A stretch of DNA of 64,000 nucleotides from Anaerolineae bacterium (lineage in GTDB: Bacteria; Chloroflexota; Anaerolineae; Aggregatilineales; UBA2796), in assembly GCA_019637555.1 (NCBI GenBank), contig JAHBVK010000005.1, positions 94,328-158,327 on the forward strand, written 5' to 3'. Each line of letters opens with the position of its first letter. The stretch's first letter is position 1. This document shows, one piece after another, positions 37,024 through 44,834 of this stretch. The notes beneath the pieces are model-generated. The model made no database searches, had not been told where the DNA came from, and was given only the letters and a program-made list of their open reading frames with translations. A program made the position numbers and the translations under genes.

Positions 37024-37506
37024 ATGTCCACAGCACTAGCCGAAAAGGTCGAGGATTTTCTGTCTCAACAACGCATCGCCGTCGCTGGCGTCTCGCGTAA
37101 TCCTGAAAGTAGCGCAGCCGGAAATCTGATCTATCGTCGCATGCGCGCGGCGGGTTACACGGTATTCGCAGTTAACCCCAATGCCGAACAGGTTGAAGGT
37201 GATGTTTGCTACCATGATGTAAAAGCGATCCCCGGCAGCGTTGATGGCGTGATCATCGTCACTCGAGCCGATGCCACCGACCAGATCGTACATGACTGCG
37301 CTGAAGCGGGAATCAGACGGGTATGGATGCATCACGGTATGCACGGGGCTGGCTCCAGCGTTTCGGCAACTGCCGTCAGCTACTGCCAAGACCATCAGAT
37401 CAGTGTGATTGATGGTGCGTGCCCACTAATGTTCGGAAAGCCATCAGACGGTGGACATCGCCTAATGCGCTTCTTCTTGCGCTTGTCCGGTGATCTGCCG
37501 AAGTAG
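37024..37506 (+). CDS. CoA-binding domain protein
   Basis: A 160-residue Rossmann-like CoA-binding protein (YccU family). AVAGVSRNPESSAAGNLIYR lies near residues 19-38 and FAVNPNAEQVEG near 48-59, the usual CoA phosphate and adenine contacts; VWMHHGMHGAGSSVS follows. I choose the ATG at 37024 because AGGAG at 37011-37015 lies 8 bases ahead; the frame is open to 37000. Function is not known for the family. Confidence 0.85.
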   Translation: MSTALAEKVEDFLSQQRIAVAGVSRNPESSAAGNLIYRRMRAAGYTVFAVNPNAEQVEGDVCYHDVKAIPGSVDGVIIVTRADATDQIVHDCAEAGIRRVWMHHGMHGAGSSVSATAVSYCQDHQISVIDGACPLMFGKPSDGGHRLMRFFLRLSGDLPK

Positions 37507-37850
37507 CCTGTAAAGTAATCAGGAACTAAGTTGCTTTCATACTCTGATTTGTGCCTCTAGCAGGTGTAAGGAGACCGAGCTGCGCGCCAAGCAATACAGC
37601 TCGCGGCGATGAACGTCTCCGGTATCCAGTATCAAATGACTGGTTTCTAAGCCGTCGCTTTATCTAGATACAAGCGCTGTCGATTGTTGCTTGATGTTGG
37701 TGCGGGATGATCTGAGTTCACCTTATATCATCCCGCACCATATTGCGTTGTTACATCCGCACGTAACCACATACTCCCGCTCGCAGCACCGTAAAGATGG
37801 CTACTAGAACTGTCGTCTAGTAGTCTCTAGTTTCTTTAAGTTGTTATGAA
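37507..37850. other. Gene-free stretch with several inverted repeats
   Basis: No gene is visible here. Three foldable elements are: GGAGACCGAGCTG at 37570-37582 nested with CAGCTCG at 37597-37603 and GTCTCC at 37615-37620; a perfect 14-base repeat TGGTGCGGGATGAT at 37698-37711 with its complement at 37727-37740 (15-base loop); and CTACTAGA at 37801-37808 with TCTAGTAG at 37816-37823 (7-base loop), followed by a T-rich stretch. They could be terminators of the CoA-binding gene or remnants of a mobile element. Confidence 0.5.
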
Positions 37851-37855
37851 TCAGC

Positions 37856-37883
37856 TTGACATATTGATGAACATCAATATAAT
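37856..37883 (+). promoter_or_regulatory. Sigma-70-type promoter with ArsR-type operator in the spacer
   Basis: TTGACA at 37856-37861 and TATAAT at 37878-37883 are perfect -35 and -10 boxes with a 16-base spacer. The palindrome ATTGATG-AA-CATCAAT (37863-37878) fills the spacer, the classic place for an ArsR/SmtB-family repressor to block polymerase. The -10 box is 8 bases from the ATG of the arsR remnant. Confidence 0.85.
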
Positions 37884-37891
37884 TGTCAGGC

Positions 37892-38083
37892 ATGAGCGTA
37901 AATGATGCGGCGATAAGATCAACGGCAAAGTGGATCAACCAACTGTAAGCCACTATCTAAAAAGGAAGAAGAAGTAGGTTTGGTCTTAGTTAGCAAAAAG
38001 GTCGCCAGCGGTTCTATACACTCCAGCAGGAGGAGCGGAAGATCTGGTGGAATCACCTGTTTCGTGCCGGAGATCCAACGTAA
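37892..38083 (+). pseudogene. Decayed ArsR-family repressor gene
   Basis: Three frame segments together read as the C-terminal two-thirds of an ArsR winged-helix repressor: MSVNDAAIRSTAK from 37892, then (shifted by one base near 37930) VDQPTVSHYLKKEEEVGLVL with SKKVASG, then, back in the first frame near 38009, RFYTLQQEERKIWWNHLFRA ending at TAA 38081-38083. QPTVSHYLKK is the recognition helix. The first frame by itself stops at 37946. The roughly 40 N-terminal residues of a normal ArsR are missing and the promoter abuts the remnant. Two compensating indels or sequencing errors are possible, but the N-terminal loss points to real decay. Confidence 0.75.
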
Positions 38084-38146
38084 AAGAACTCGCATGTCAG
38101 CGGCGGACAATAAATAGGGGTATGTCCTCTTTTTTTGGCGAAATAT

Positions 38147-38162
38147 ATTGATGAACATCAAT
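38147..38162. promoter_or_regulatory. Second copy of the ArsR-type operator
   Basis: ATTGATGAACATCAAT is repeated exactly here, 22 bases before the monooxygenase ATG at 38184. Flanking bases partly match the first copy, but the -35 and -10 boxes have decayed (GAAATA, TGCAAT). It may let an ArsR protein from elsewhere control the downstream gene. Confidence 0.75.
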
Positions 38163-38183
38163 GCAATAAGGGTTTCAGTCACC

Positions 38184-39245
38184 ATGTATGATGTGATCGT
38201 AATCGGCGGGGGTCAAGCGGGGTTGGCTGCAGGGTATCATCTCAAGCAGATCGGCTTGAAGTTCGTCATTCTGGAAGCAGGAAACCAGCCTACTGGCTCA
38301 TGGTCGCATTATTATGAAAGCCTCAAGCTCTTTTCTCCTGCACGGTATTCATCTCTGCCGGGGTTACGCTTTCCCGGTGACCCAGAGCACTATCCCAGCC
38401 GGAATGAGGTCATCGCTTATCTCAGCGACTACGCACACCACTTTGAACTGCCTATCATCACCCAAGCCCGTGTTCAACATGTTAGCAAACAGGAAGGCAT
38501 CTTCTATGTTATGGCAGCAGGTGGTAAACAGTATCAGGCACACAGCATCATCGTAGCCACTGGTTCGTTCAATCGCCCTCATTTACCGCAGTTACCCGGA
38601 CAAGAAACCTACAAAGGTTCACACCTGCATTCTGCTTCATATCACCAGCCGATGCCCTATCGTAATCAACGCATCGTGGTGGTGGGCGCGGGAAATTCAG
38701 CCATCCAGATCGCTGTTGAACTGGCGCAGGTAGCGCACGTTACCTTAACCAGCCGCACTCCGATCAAGTTTCAACGTCAGCGCATGCTAGGTCGTGACAT
38801 TCACTTCTGGTTGAAGGTAACAGGGCTTGATAGCTTACCGTTGCCAATCACACGGACAACAGCACGTTCCATTTCTGTTCTGGATACGGGGCAATATCAA
38901 GCAGCGATCCGCGCAGGCAAACCGGACTACAAAGCTCTATTCTTACGCTTCACACCGGATGGAGTCATCTGGTCAGACGGGTGCCACGAGCAGATTGACA
39001 CGGTGTTGTTTGCCACGGGCTATGAGCCAAATGTGAATTTCTTGACTAACCTGGGTGTAGTGGATGCGAATGGTCAGCCGCAACACAGAGCAGGCGTTGG
39101 AAATCTGGAGGGTTTATATTTCGTTGGCTTGTCCGGACAGCGATCCCTTGCTTCGGCTACTCTGCGTGGTGTTGGGGCAGATGCTCAGTACGTCATTTCC
39201 CATCGGGTTCGGCAGCTTGAGCAAAAGAGGAGACCACGTTCATGA
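38184..39245 (+). CDS. Flavin-containing monooxygenase-like protein, ArsO type
   Basis: A 353-residue two-dinucleotide-domain flavoprotein. The FAD motif VIVIGGGQAGLAAGYHL is at about residues 4-20 and the NADPH motif VVVGAGNSAIQIA near 173-185; a FATGYEPN block near residue 284 is typical of FMO/ArsO-like enzymes. The frame continues upstream to 38148, but the ATG at 38184 starts right at the canonical FAD-binding strand. Arsenic islands often carry an FAD monooxygenase under ArsR control, and the two ArsR operators here support that reading, but the substrate is unproven. Confidence 0.85.
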   Translation: MYDVIVIGGGQAGLAAGYHLKQIGLKFVILEAGNQPTGSWSHYYESLKLFSPARYSSLPGLRFPGDPEHYPSRNEVIAYLSDYAHHFELPIITQARVQHVSKQEGIFYVMAAGGKQYQAHSIIVATGSFNRPHLPQLPGQETYKGSHLHSASYHQPMPYRNQRIVVVGAGNSAIQIAVELAQVAHVTLTSRTPIKFQRQRMLGRDIHFWLKVTGLDSLPLPITRTTARSISVLDTGQYQAAIRAGKPDYKALFLRFTPDGVIWSDGCHEQIDTVLFATGYEPNVNFLTNLGVVDANGQPQHRAGVGNLEGLYFVGLSGQRSLASATLRGVGADAQYVISHRVRQLEQKRRPRS

Positions 39246-39316
39246 ACCGCGCAGACATAAGAGCGCTCTAGCACGAGATGCACGACGCCGGCAAAGTCTT
39301 TAGACGTGGGAGGTAG
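39242..39316 (+). pseudogene. Short possible coding remnant between the two flavoprotein genes
   Basis: From ATG 39242 the frame reads MNRADIRAL, a TAG stop, then HEMHDAGKVFRRGR and a second stop. It looks like the start of a broken gene (RALHE-type N-termini occur in PEP-mutase-family proteins), but it is too short to identify. Otherwise the 170-base gap holds only the ribosome site of the next gene. Confidence 0.25.
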
Positions 39317-39417
39317 GTGAGTTTTAGAGTGCTAATTCCGATTCAGTCAATACCATACAGTTAACTTGCGCATGATTTTGCCAGTAATGGCGATCCAAAA
39401 TGAGTAGAGGTGGGGAA

Positions 39418-40827
39418 ATGGGTAAGACAAATTTGCCAGTCGCTGTAATCGGCGCTGGACCAATTGGATTAGCAGCGGCAACGCATTTGCTTGAGAAAGG
39501 CGAAACGCCGCTAATTCTGGAATCTGGAGCATCAGTTGGCGCGAGTATTTTGGAATGGGGTCATGTCCGACTGTTCACGCCGTGGCGCTTCGCAACGGAC
39601 TCGGCAGCGACCGCACTGCTGGAGGCGGCGGGATGGCAGCAACCTGATCCTGACCAGCATCCCACAGGTGCTGAACTGGTCGAAGGCTACCTTAAACCGT
39701 TAGCGCGTCTGCCTGAATTGCAGGCACATCTGCATTTGAACTCAAAGGTTATTCGTATTGCTCGATCTGGCTTCGACAAAATGAAGTCGAATGGACGCGA
39801 CCAAGCGCCATTTGTCTTGACGGTACGCGCTACTAATGGAGAAGAAGTTCAGTATTTGGCGAAGGCTGTCATTGATGCGTCGGGAACGTATCGATCAGCG
39901 AATCCACTTGGCGCTAATGGTACGCCTGCCCTCAATGAAGCAGATTTCGCTTCACAGATTTTCTACGGGATTCCCCATGTGCTGGGTAATGAGCGCTCCC
40001 GGTATGCTAACAAAACGGTGCTGGTGGCTGGGAGTGGCTCATCAGCCTTCAATATACTGCTCGACCTGACGCGCCTGACGGAAACGGCGCCTGATACGAA
40101 AGTGATCTGGGTGATCCGGCGACCATTGACACGGCGTTTGTTTGGAGGCGGCGAAGCTGACGAACTGCCAGCGCGAGGTTCGCTTGGGCAACGCGTGCGC
40201 GAACTCGTTGAGCGTGGCAGTTTTCAAGTAGTCTCTGAATTTAAGACAACCGGACTGCAGCATGTTGGCAACCAGATCATGGTCAGCGCTGGGGAGCAAA
40301 CTGTAGGTCCAGTAGATGAAATCATTGTTGCTACAGGATTCCGCCCGGATTTATCCATTTTCTCCGAACTTCGGGTATCACTCGATCCGGCAGTTGAGAG
40401 TCCCGTTGCGCTGGCAGAAATGATTGACCCCAACATCCATAGCTGCGGTACAGTGCGACCGCATGGAGCAGAGGAACTTCGGCAACCGGAGCCGAACTTT
40501 TACATCGTGGGCAGTAAAAGCTATGGTCGTGCCCCGACCTTTCTGCTGCTCACGGGGTACGAACAGGTGCGCTCAGTCGCAGCAGCGATTGCTGGTGATT
40601 GGGAAGCGGCTCGGCAGGTCCAGCTTGTCCTACCCGAAACAGGTGTTTGCTCTACAACAGCGGATGATCCCATTGGCGGAGCCTGCTGCGGAACCGTCTC
40701 ACCGGTAAAGCAAGGCAACCTTATTCATTTGGGATCAATAAGCATCAATGCATCCCAGCAAGGGCCATCAACTGTTGTGATTGGTGAAGCTGTCGAACAG
40801 CCAACGACTCCCGGTCTGTTTGCTTAG
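39418..40827 (+). CDS. FAD-dependent oxidoreductase with C-terminal cysteine cluster
   Basis: About 469 residues from ATG 39418, preceded by GAGGTGGGG at 39406-39414; the frame is open to 39400. The FAD motif VAVIGAGPIGLAAATHL opens the protein, VLVAGSGSSAFNILLDL near residue 200 binds NADPH, and IIVATGFRPD near 303 is the second FAD contact. The last 60 residues carry GVCSTTADDP and GACCGT, three cysteines that could bind arsenite or another soft metal (inference). The gene follows the ArsO-like gene, and related proteins are found in arsenic islands. Confidence 0.85.
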   Translation: MGKTNLPVAVIGAGPIGLAAATHLLEKGETPLILESGASVGASILEWGHVRLFTPWRFATDSAATALLEAAGWQQPDPDQHPTGAELVEGYLKPLARLPELQAHLHLNSKVIRIARSGFDKMKSNGRDQAPFVLTVRATNGEEVQYLAKAVIDASGTYRSANPLGANGTPALNEADFASQIFYGIPHVLGNERSRYANKTVLVAGSGSSAFNILLDLTRLTETAPDTKVIWVIRRPLTRRLFGGGEADELPARGSLGQRVRELVERGSFQVVSEFKTTGLQHVGNQIMVSAGEQTVGPVDEIIVATGFRPDLSIFSELRVSLDPAVESPVALAEMIDPNIHSCGTVRPHGAEELRQPEPNFYIVGSKSYGRAPTFLLLTGYEQVRSVAAAIAGDWEAARQVQLVLPETGVCSTTADDPIGGACCGTVSPVKQGNLIHLGSISINASQQGPSTVVIGEAVEQPTTPGLFA

Positions 40828-40938
40828 CATAACCGCCAACTTGGTTGCTGGGGGCAATTCGTTTAGCGCTGCCAAGTTTTAAGTATCAAGCTCGGCAAGC
40901 AGCCCTTCAGCAACCTTCCTAACGTCAGGGACAAGTCC

Positions 40939-40967
40939 AACTGCTAAAGTGGGCAACTTTAGCAGTT
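40939..40967. terminator. Hairpin between flavoprotein gene and yifB remnant
   Basis: Perfect 12-base arms AACTGCTAAAGT (40939-40950) and ACTTTAGCAGTT (40956-40967) with the 5-base loop GGGCA. It lies about 110 bases after the flavoprotein stop and just past the stop of the convergent yifB remnant. No T-run is present. Confidence 0.55.
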
Positions 40968-40974
40968 AGCTGAC

Positions 40975-41376
40975 CTAGGTTCTTGACCTGTATTGCACTG
41001 CTTCGGCAACGTGCGCAATCCTAATCACCTCGCTTGCCGCTAAGTCTGCAATAGTGCGACTGATCTTCAATACCCGATGATAGGCGCGGGCGCTGAGGTT
41101 GAAGCGTTGCAAGGAGGCTCGAAGTAATTGAGCAGCGACATCTGCCATTACGCAGAACTGATTAATCTCGCTGGGACCGAGGTCGCTGTTGGTGAGAATA
41201 TGCGCATTGTCGCGGTAGCGATCCTGCTGACGTTGTCGCGCAGCCTCAATACGATCACGGATGGCAGCGGAGGATTCGCCCTTGCGCGTGTCGGCGGGAT
41301 TGTCGTAATCGACGCGCCGCAGATCGAGCTGAATATCAATGAGAGTAAAGACCCGTTCTCGGGCGACCGAGATGGT
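40975..41376 (-). pseudogene. C-terminal remnant of a YifB/ComM-type Mg-chelatase-like ATPase
   Basis: An open stretch of 133 codons on the minus strand from 41376 to the TAG at 40975-40977 without a start codon of its own. It translates to the Mg_chelatase_C region of YifB/ComM: RRVDYDNPAD, GESSAAIRDRIEAARQRQ, SDLGPSEINQFC, LSARAYHRVLKISRTIADLA and HVAEAVQYRSR. The AAA ATPase half (about 350 residues) is missing, and an in-frame TGA stands at 41377-41379. ComM is a helicase for DNA uptake/recombination. The fragment lies on the flank of the decayed ars-like locus, suggesting that a recombination or deletion joined them. Confidence 0.8.
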
Positions 41377-41551
41377 TCACTCGCCATTATATGTTCCTCT
41401 TGCATATGCTCCGCAGCAGTCATTTAGCAGGCGCAAGTCACGATCCTACACCATTAGGGCAAAAGAGATGTGGTACAGTAGCTGCACTGAAATTAGGTCA
41501 ATGTATTGGTTTCTGTGCATTAACATCTCCTCAAAGATTTGATGAATTTAG

Positions 41552-44500
41552 ATGCCAAGTATGAGAAATAGTCCTATGTTATCTAAGCGGATAGGTATCC
41601 AAATTGACCTCAATGATTCGTTCTGGGTTCAAGTTGAGGAAGCAATTTATCACGCGCTAGATGACCTTGATGTTATTGAGCTAGTACCGATTGAGGTCAG
41701 CGATCCGATGACCTCTCACTTGCTCAATGAACAAGGGGGCTTAGTTGAAGAACTGCTGACTTATGATTTACAGGCGCTCATCTGCAAAGATATTTTACCA
41801 AGCCACTTTCCGCTTCTACTGGCGCACCAACTCCCGATCATCTATCTAGCTGAAACTGAAGTTGAGCATGAAGGTCTGGTGTCGCCGCGCGGTTTGTACG
41901 ATACCGCCCAACTTGTAGGCAAATGGCTGGCAGAGAAGTTAGGTGGAAAGGGAAATATCCTTTGCGTAGGGGGGTTGGTCGAGCCAAATGCCGATGATGG
42001 TAGCAGTCGCTTAGCAGGCTTCTGCGATGCGTTAAAACCTTACCCTAATCTGGTGTATCAGCATATCCCTTCCGTGTGGAGCTATTCCAAAGCAAAAGAG
42101 CAAATTGGCGAGATGATGAGCCGTCTGTCGCAGCCCATTGACGCGATTTTCGGCTTGTCGGACACGATCGCGATGGCTGCCCGCAACGTTGCTGAGGAGA
42201 TGGGGCTGCTGCTGCCCCAAACTTATGTCGCGGGCATTAACGGTGATCCGCTGGCATTGGCGGCGATTGCGGAACGGCAGATGACGTTGACGGTGGAGAC
42301 GCCAGCCGCAGAATTCGGGCGCAAAGCGATAGAGCTGGCATATCATGCTGCCTGCGGGGAACTGCTGCCGGATCACTTTAGCTACCATCCGCGCCTGATT
42401 ACCGCTGACAACGTCAATACGATGGCACTGAAAAAGCTGATAGCGATTGCGGACATCCCCTCACGCATGGTGGGTGTCAATCGTAGACAAGAGCATAATC
42501 GGCTCATTCAGTTAGAAACCAGTATTGAAATTGGCAGGCGTGTCGGCACACTCTTAGATCAGCAGACGCTACTTCAAGAGATTTCTAATCTCATTCGCAC
42601 ACGTTATGAATATGATATCGTGCTTGTGTTCTTGTGGTCAGAAGCCGAGCAACATTTTAGGTTGGCTCTGCCCGAAACGCCATCCTCGCCGGGCACCGAT
42701 AGCCCCGACCTAGAATGGGATAGCGTGCTGGATGAGGTTGTCTCGACCAACGCGCCGATTTTTATCCCCGACGCCCGTACCAGCCTTCGTTTTCCCCTCA
42801 ATCGGCGCTGGGCAAGGACTCGTTCGCGGATCGCTTTACCGATACAAGTGGGCGATGACCTGATCGGAATACTCGATCTGCACAGCCACCGCACCGCACC
42901 ACACGGACGCTACGAGTTAATCGGCTTGCAATCGCTGGCAAACCAACTCGGTATGGCGATCCGCAATGCGGAATTATACGCGGAAGCACTGGAAGCCAGA
43001 GCACGCGCCGAGCGTGCCGATCAGCTTAAGACACGCCTGCTGGCGAATGTGAGCCATGAGCTACGAACGCCCCTCAACGTGATCATCGGTTATGCCCAAA
43101 CGGCGCTGGCATCACCCAATCCGTATCTCGGAGAACTGCCCGAACCGCTGCGGCGAGACTTAGGCTACATCAACCAAAGTGGACAGCATCTGCTACACCT
43201 GATCAACGATCTGCTAGGGCTATCTCAGGCAGAGATCGGCGCGTTGGAGTTATTTAAGGAAACAATCTCGACCAAAGTGTTCTTGCAAGACGTTTTTAGC
43301 ACCCTGTCGGATACCGAACGTAAACTGGATGTCATTTGGCATCTCAAGCTGCCGGAGTTCCTACCTCTGCTCGAAGCTGATCCGATGCGGCTGCGTCAAA
43401 TCCTGATCAATTTGCTGCACAATGCCGCCAAATTTACTAATGAGGGCGAAATTGAGTTCGGTGCGGAAGTGCTGCTGCCTTATCTTCACCTATGGATTCG
43501 GGATACAGGGATCGGCATCCCTAGAGGTATGCAGGAACAGATATTTGAGCCTTTCGTGAAGATCGATCCGCCTAACCAGCGTCAAACTGGTGCGGGGTTG
43601 GGCTTAACCATCGTGCGGCGGCTGGTCGCGCTTCACGGTGGATCGATCACGCTAGAAAGCCAAGCCGAGCAGGGCAGCACCTTTCACCTTTATCTGCCGC
43701 TACCGAGCGCTTCCGGTCAGGTGATTGCCAACTCGGAGGAGCAGACGGAATCGGTCTTGCTGCTAATCTCGAATGCCGAACCACCGTCACCCGCGATCAC
43801 CGCACTTTGTGAGCAGCAAAAACTGCAAATTCAGAAATTGAACTTGAACGACGACATCAACGCGATTATCAGGGAAGTTCATCCGGCTGCCCTAGCGTGG
43901 GATATGTCGAACGTCGATCTGGCGGCGTGGAAATTGTTTGAACGCTTGCGCGCACATCCGCGTATCTTCCAGCTTCCCTTCATCGTCTATGGGCAATTTC
44001 AGAGCGAAGAACCTGCCATCACCGATGTGATCATGAAGCCCGTCAGCGATAAAACGCTGATGGGAACCTTGTTGGCGCTGCGCCCGAAAACGGCTCAAGC
44101 GCCCATACTCATTGTAGATGACGATGCGACAGCACGCGATTTATATCGGCAGCTTGCGGCGCAAGCCCTGCCCGGACGCACGATTCAGGTTGCCGAAAAT
44201 GGCATGCAAGCGCTCGCCCTGATGGAACAGACGATTCCCGGTCTGGTCATCCTCGATCTGATGATGCCGGAGATGGACGGATTCGCCGTGCTGGAAAAGA
44301 TGCGAAGCCAGAATGCCACCCAAGCGATCCCTGTGATCATCCTCAGCGGTTACCTGCTGACGGCTGAGGATATGCGCCGTTTAGATCACCGAGGCGTAGT
44401 CTTTCACAGCAAGGAGATGCTGACTGATGCGGAAATGGTCAGCGTCCTTCAGAGGGGCATGGGAGAGGTCAGAGGACTCTCGCAGCCGACGAGTTCGCTG

Positions 44501-44830
44501 GTCAAACGGGCGCTGGTCTATTTGCATCAGAATTACGCGGATACCAATTTATCGCGCCAGAAACTGGCACAAGCGATCAACGTTAGCCCTCAGCACCTAG
44601 ATCGTATCTTCCGCGAGGAATTAAACCTCTCAGTCACCAAATACCTGAATCGTTTCCGCATTCAACGCGCCAAGGAACTGCTGCTCCGCACGTCGGACAG
44701 CATCACGACCATCGCGCTGCGCGTGGGTTACAACGACGCCGCCTACTTTAATCGGGTGTTCCGCGAACTGGCAAGTCAATCTCCGGGCGCGTATCGCAAA
44801 CAGGATGCCCGCGACAGGAGCGATCAGTGA
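41552..44830 (+). CDS. Hybrid sensor kinase with LacI-type sugar-binding domain, GAF, receivers and AraC output
   Basis: A 1092-residue one-protein signalling chain. Residues 11-300 resemble the periplasmic-binding/LacI ligand domain (no signal peptide or membrane helix, so it senses a cytoplasmic sugar). A GAF-like domain spans 330-475. The kinase has His502 (NVSHELRTPLN), Asn624 (NLLHNAAKF), G1 DTGIGIP (651-657) and G2 GAGLGL. A degenerate receiver lies at 733-845 (acidic pair lost, Asp784 kept), a full receiver at 850-970 (DDD 856-858, phosphoacceptor Asp902 in VILDLMMP) and an AraC HTH at 985-1085 (LAQAINVSPQHLDRIF). It ends 4 bases from the convergent GH31 gene and probably controls that sugar operon. 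MPS at 41552 is one of three close ATGs. Confidence 0.9.
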   Translation: MPSMRNSPMLSKRIGIQIDLNDSFWVQVEEAIYHALDDLDVIELVPIEVSDPMTSHLLNEQGGLVEELLTYDLQALICKDILPSHFPLLLAHQLPIIYLAETEVEHEGLVSPRGLYDTAQLVGKWLAEKLGGKGNILCVGGLVEPNADDGSSRLAGFCDALKPYPNLVYQHIPSVWSYSKAKEQIGEMMSRLSQPIDAIFGLSDTIAMAARNVAEEMGLLLPQTYVAGINGDPLALAAIAERQMTLTVETPAAEFGRKAIELAYHAACGELLPDHFSYHPRLITADNVNTMALKKLIAIADIPSRMVGVNRRQEHNRLIQLETSIEIGRRVGTLLDQQTLLQEISNLIRTRYEYDIVLVFLWSEAEQHFRLALPETPSSPGTDSPDLEWDSVLDEVVSTNAPIFIPDARTSLRFPLNRRWARTRSRIALPIQVGDDLIGILDLHSHRTAPHGRYELIGLQSLANQLGMAIRNAELYAEALEARARAERADQLKTRLLANVSHELRTPLNVIIGYAQTALASPNPYLGELPEPLRRDLGYINQSGQHLLHLINDLLGLSQAEIGALELFKETISTKVFLQDVFSTLSDTERKLDVIWHLKLPEFLPLLEADPMRLRQILINLLHNAAKFTNEGEIEFGAEVLLPYLHLWIRDTGIGIPRGMQEQIFEPFVKIDPPNQRQTGAGLGLTIVRRLVALHGGSITLESQAEQGSTFHLYLPLPSASGQVIANSEEQTESVLLLISNAEPPSPAITALCEQQKLQIQKLNLNDDINAIIREVHPAALAWDMSNVDLAAWKLFERLRAHPRIFQLPFIVYGQFQSEEPAITDVIMKPVSDKTLMGTLLALRPKTAQAPILIVDDDATARDLYRQLAAQALPGRTIQVAENGMQALALMEQTIPGLVILDLMMPEMDGFAVLEKMRSQNATQAIPVIILSGYLLTAEDMRRLDHRGVVFHSKEMLTDAEMVSVLQRGMGEVRGLSQPTSSLVKRALVYLHQNYADTNLSRQKLAQAINVSPQHLDRIFREELNLSVTKYLNRFRIQRAKELLLRTSDSITTIALRVGYNDAAYFNRVFRELASQSPGAYRKQDARDRSDQ

Positions 44831-44834
44831 ACGA

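Noticed and set aside
37570..37620. Nested inverted repeat considered as a riboswitch or tRNA-like element
   Set aside because: It does not fit a tRNA cloverleaf and has no conserved riboswitch core that I can recognise.
37919..38185. 88-codon minus-strand frame between the CoA-binding gene and the monooxygenase
   Set aside because: Antisense to the arsR remnant, whose plus-strand frames give recognisable winged-helix sequence.
41148..41423. 91-codon minus-strand frame in the yifB remnant region
   Set aside because: Another frame of the same strand gives a clear YifB C-terminus, so this one is a shadow.
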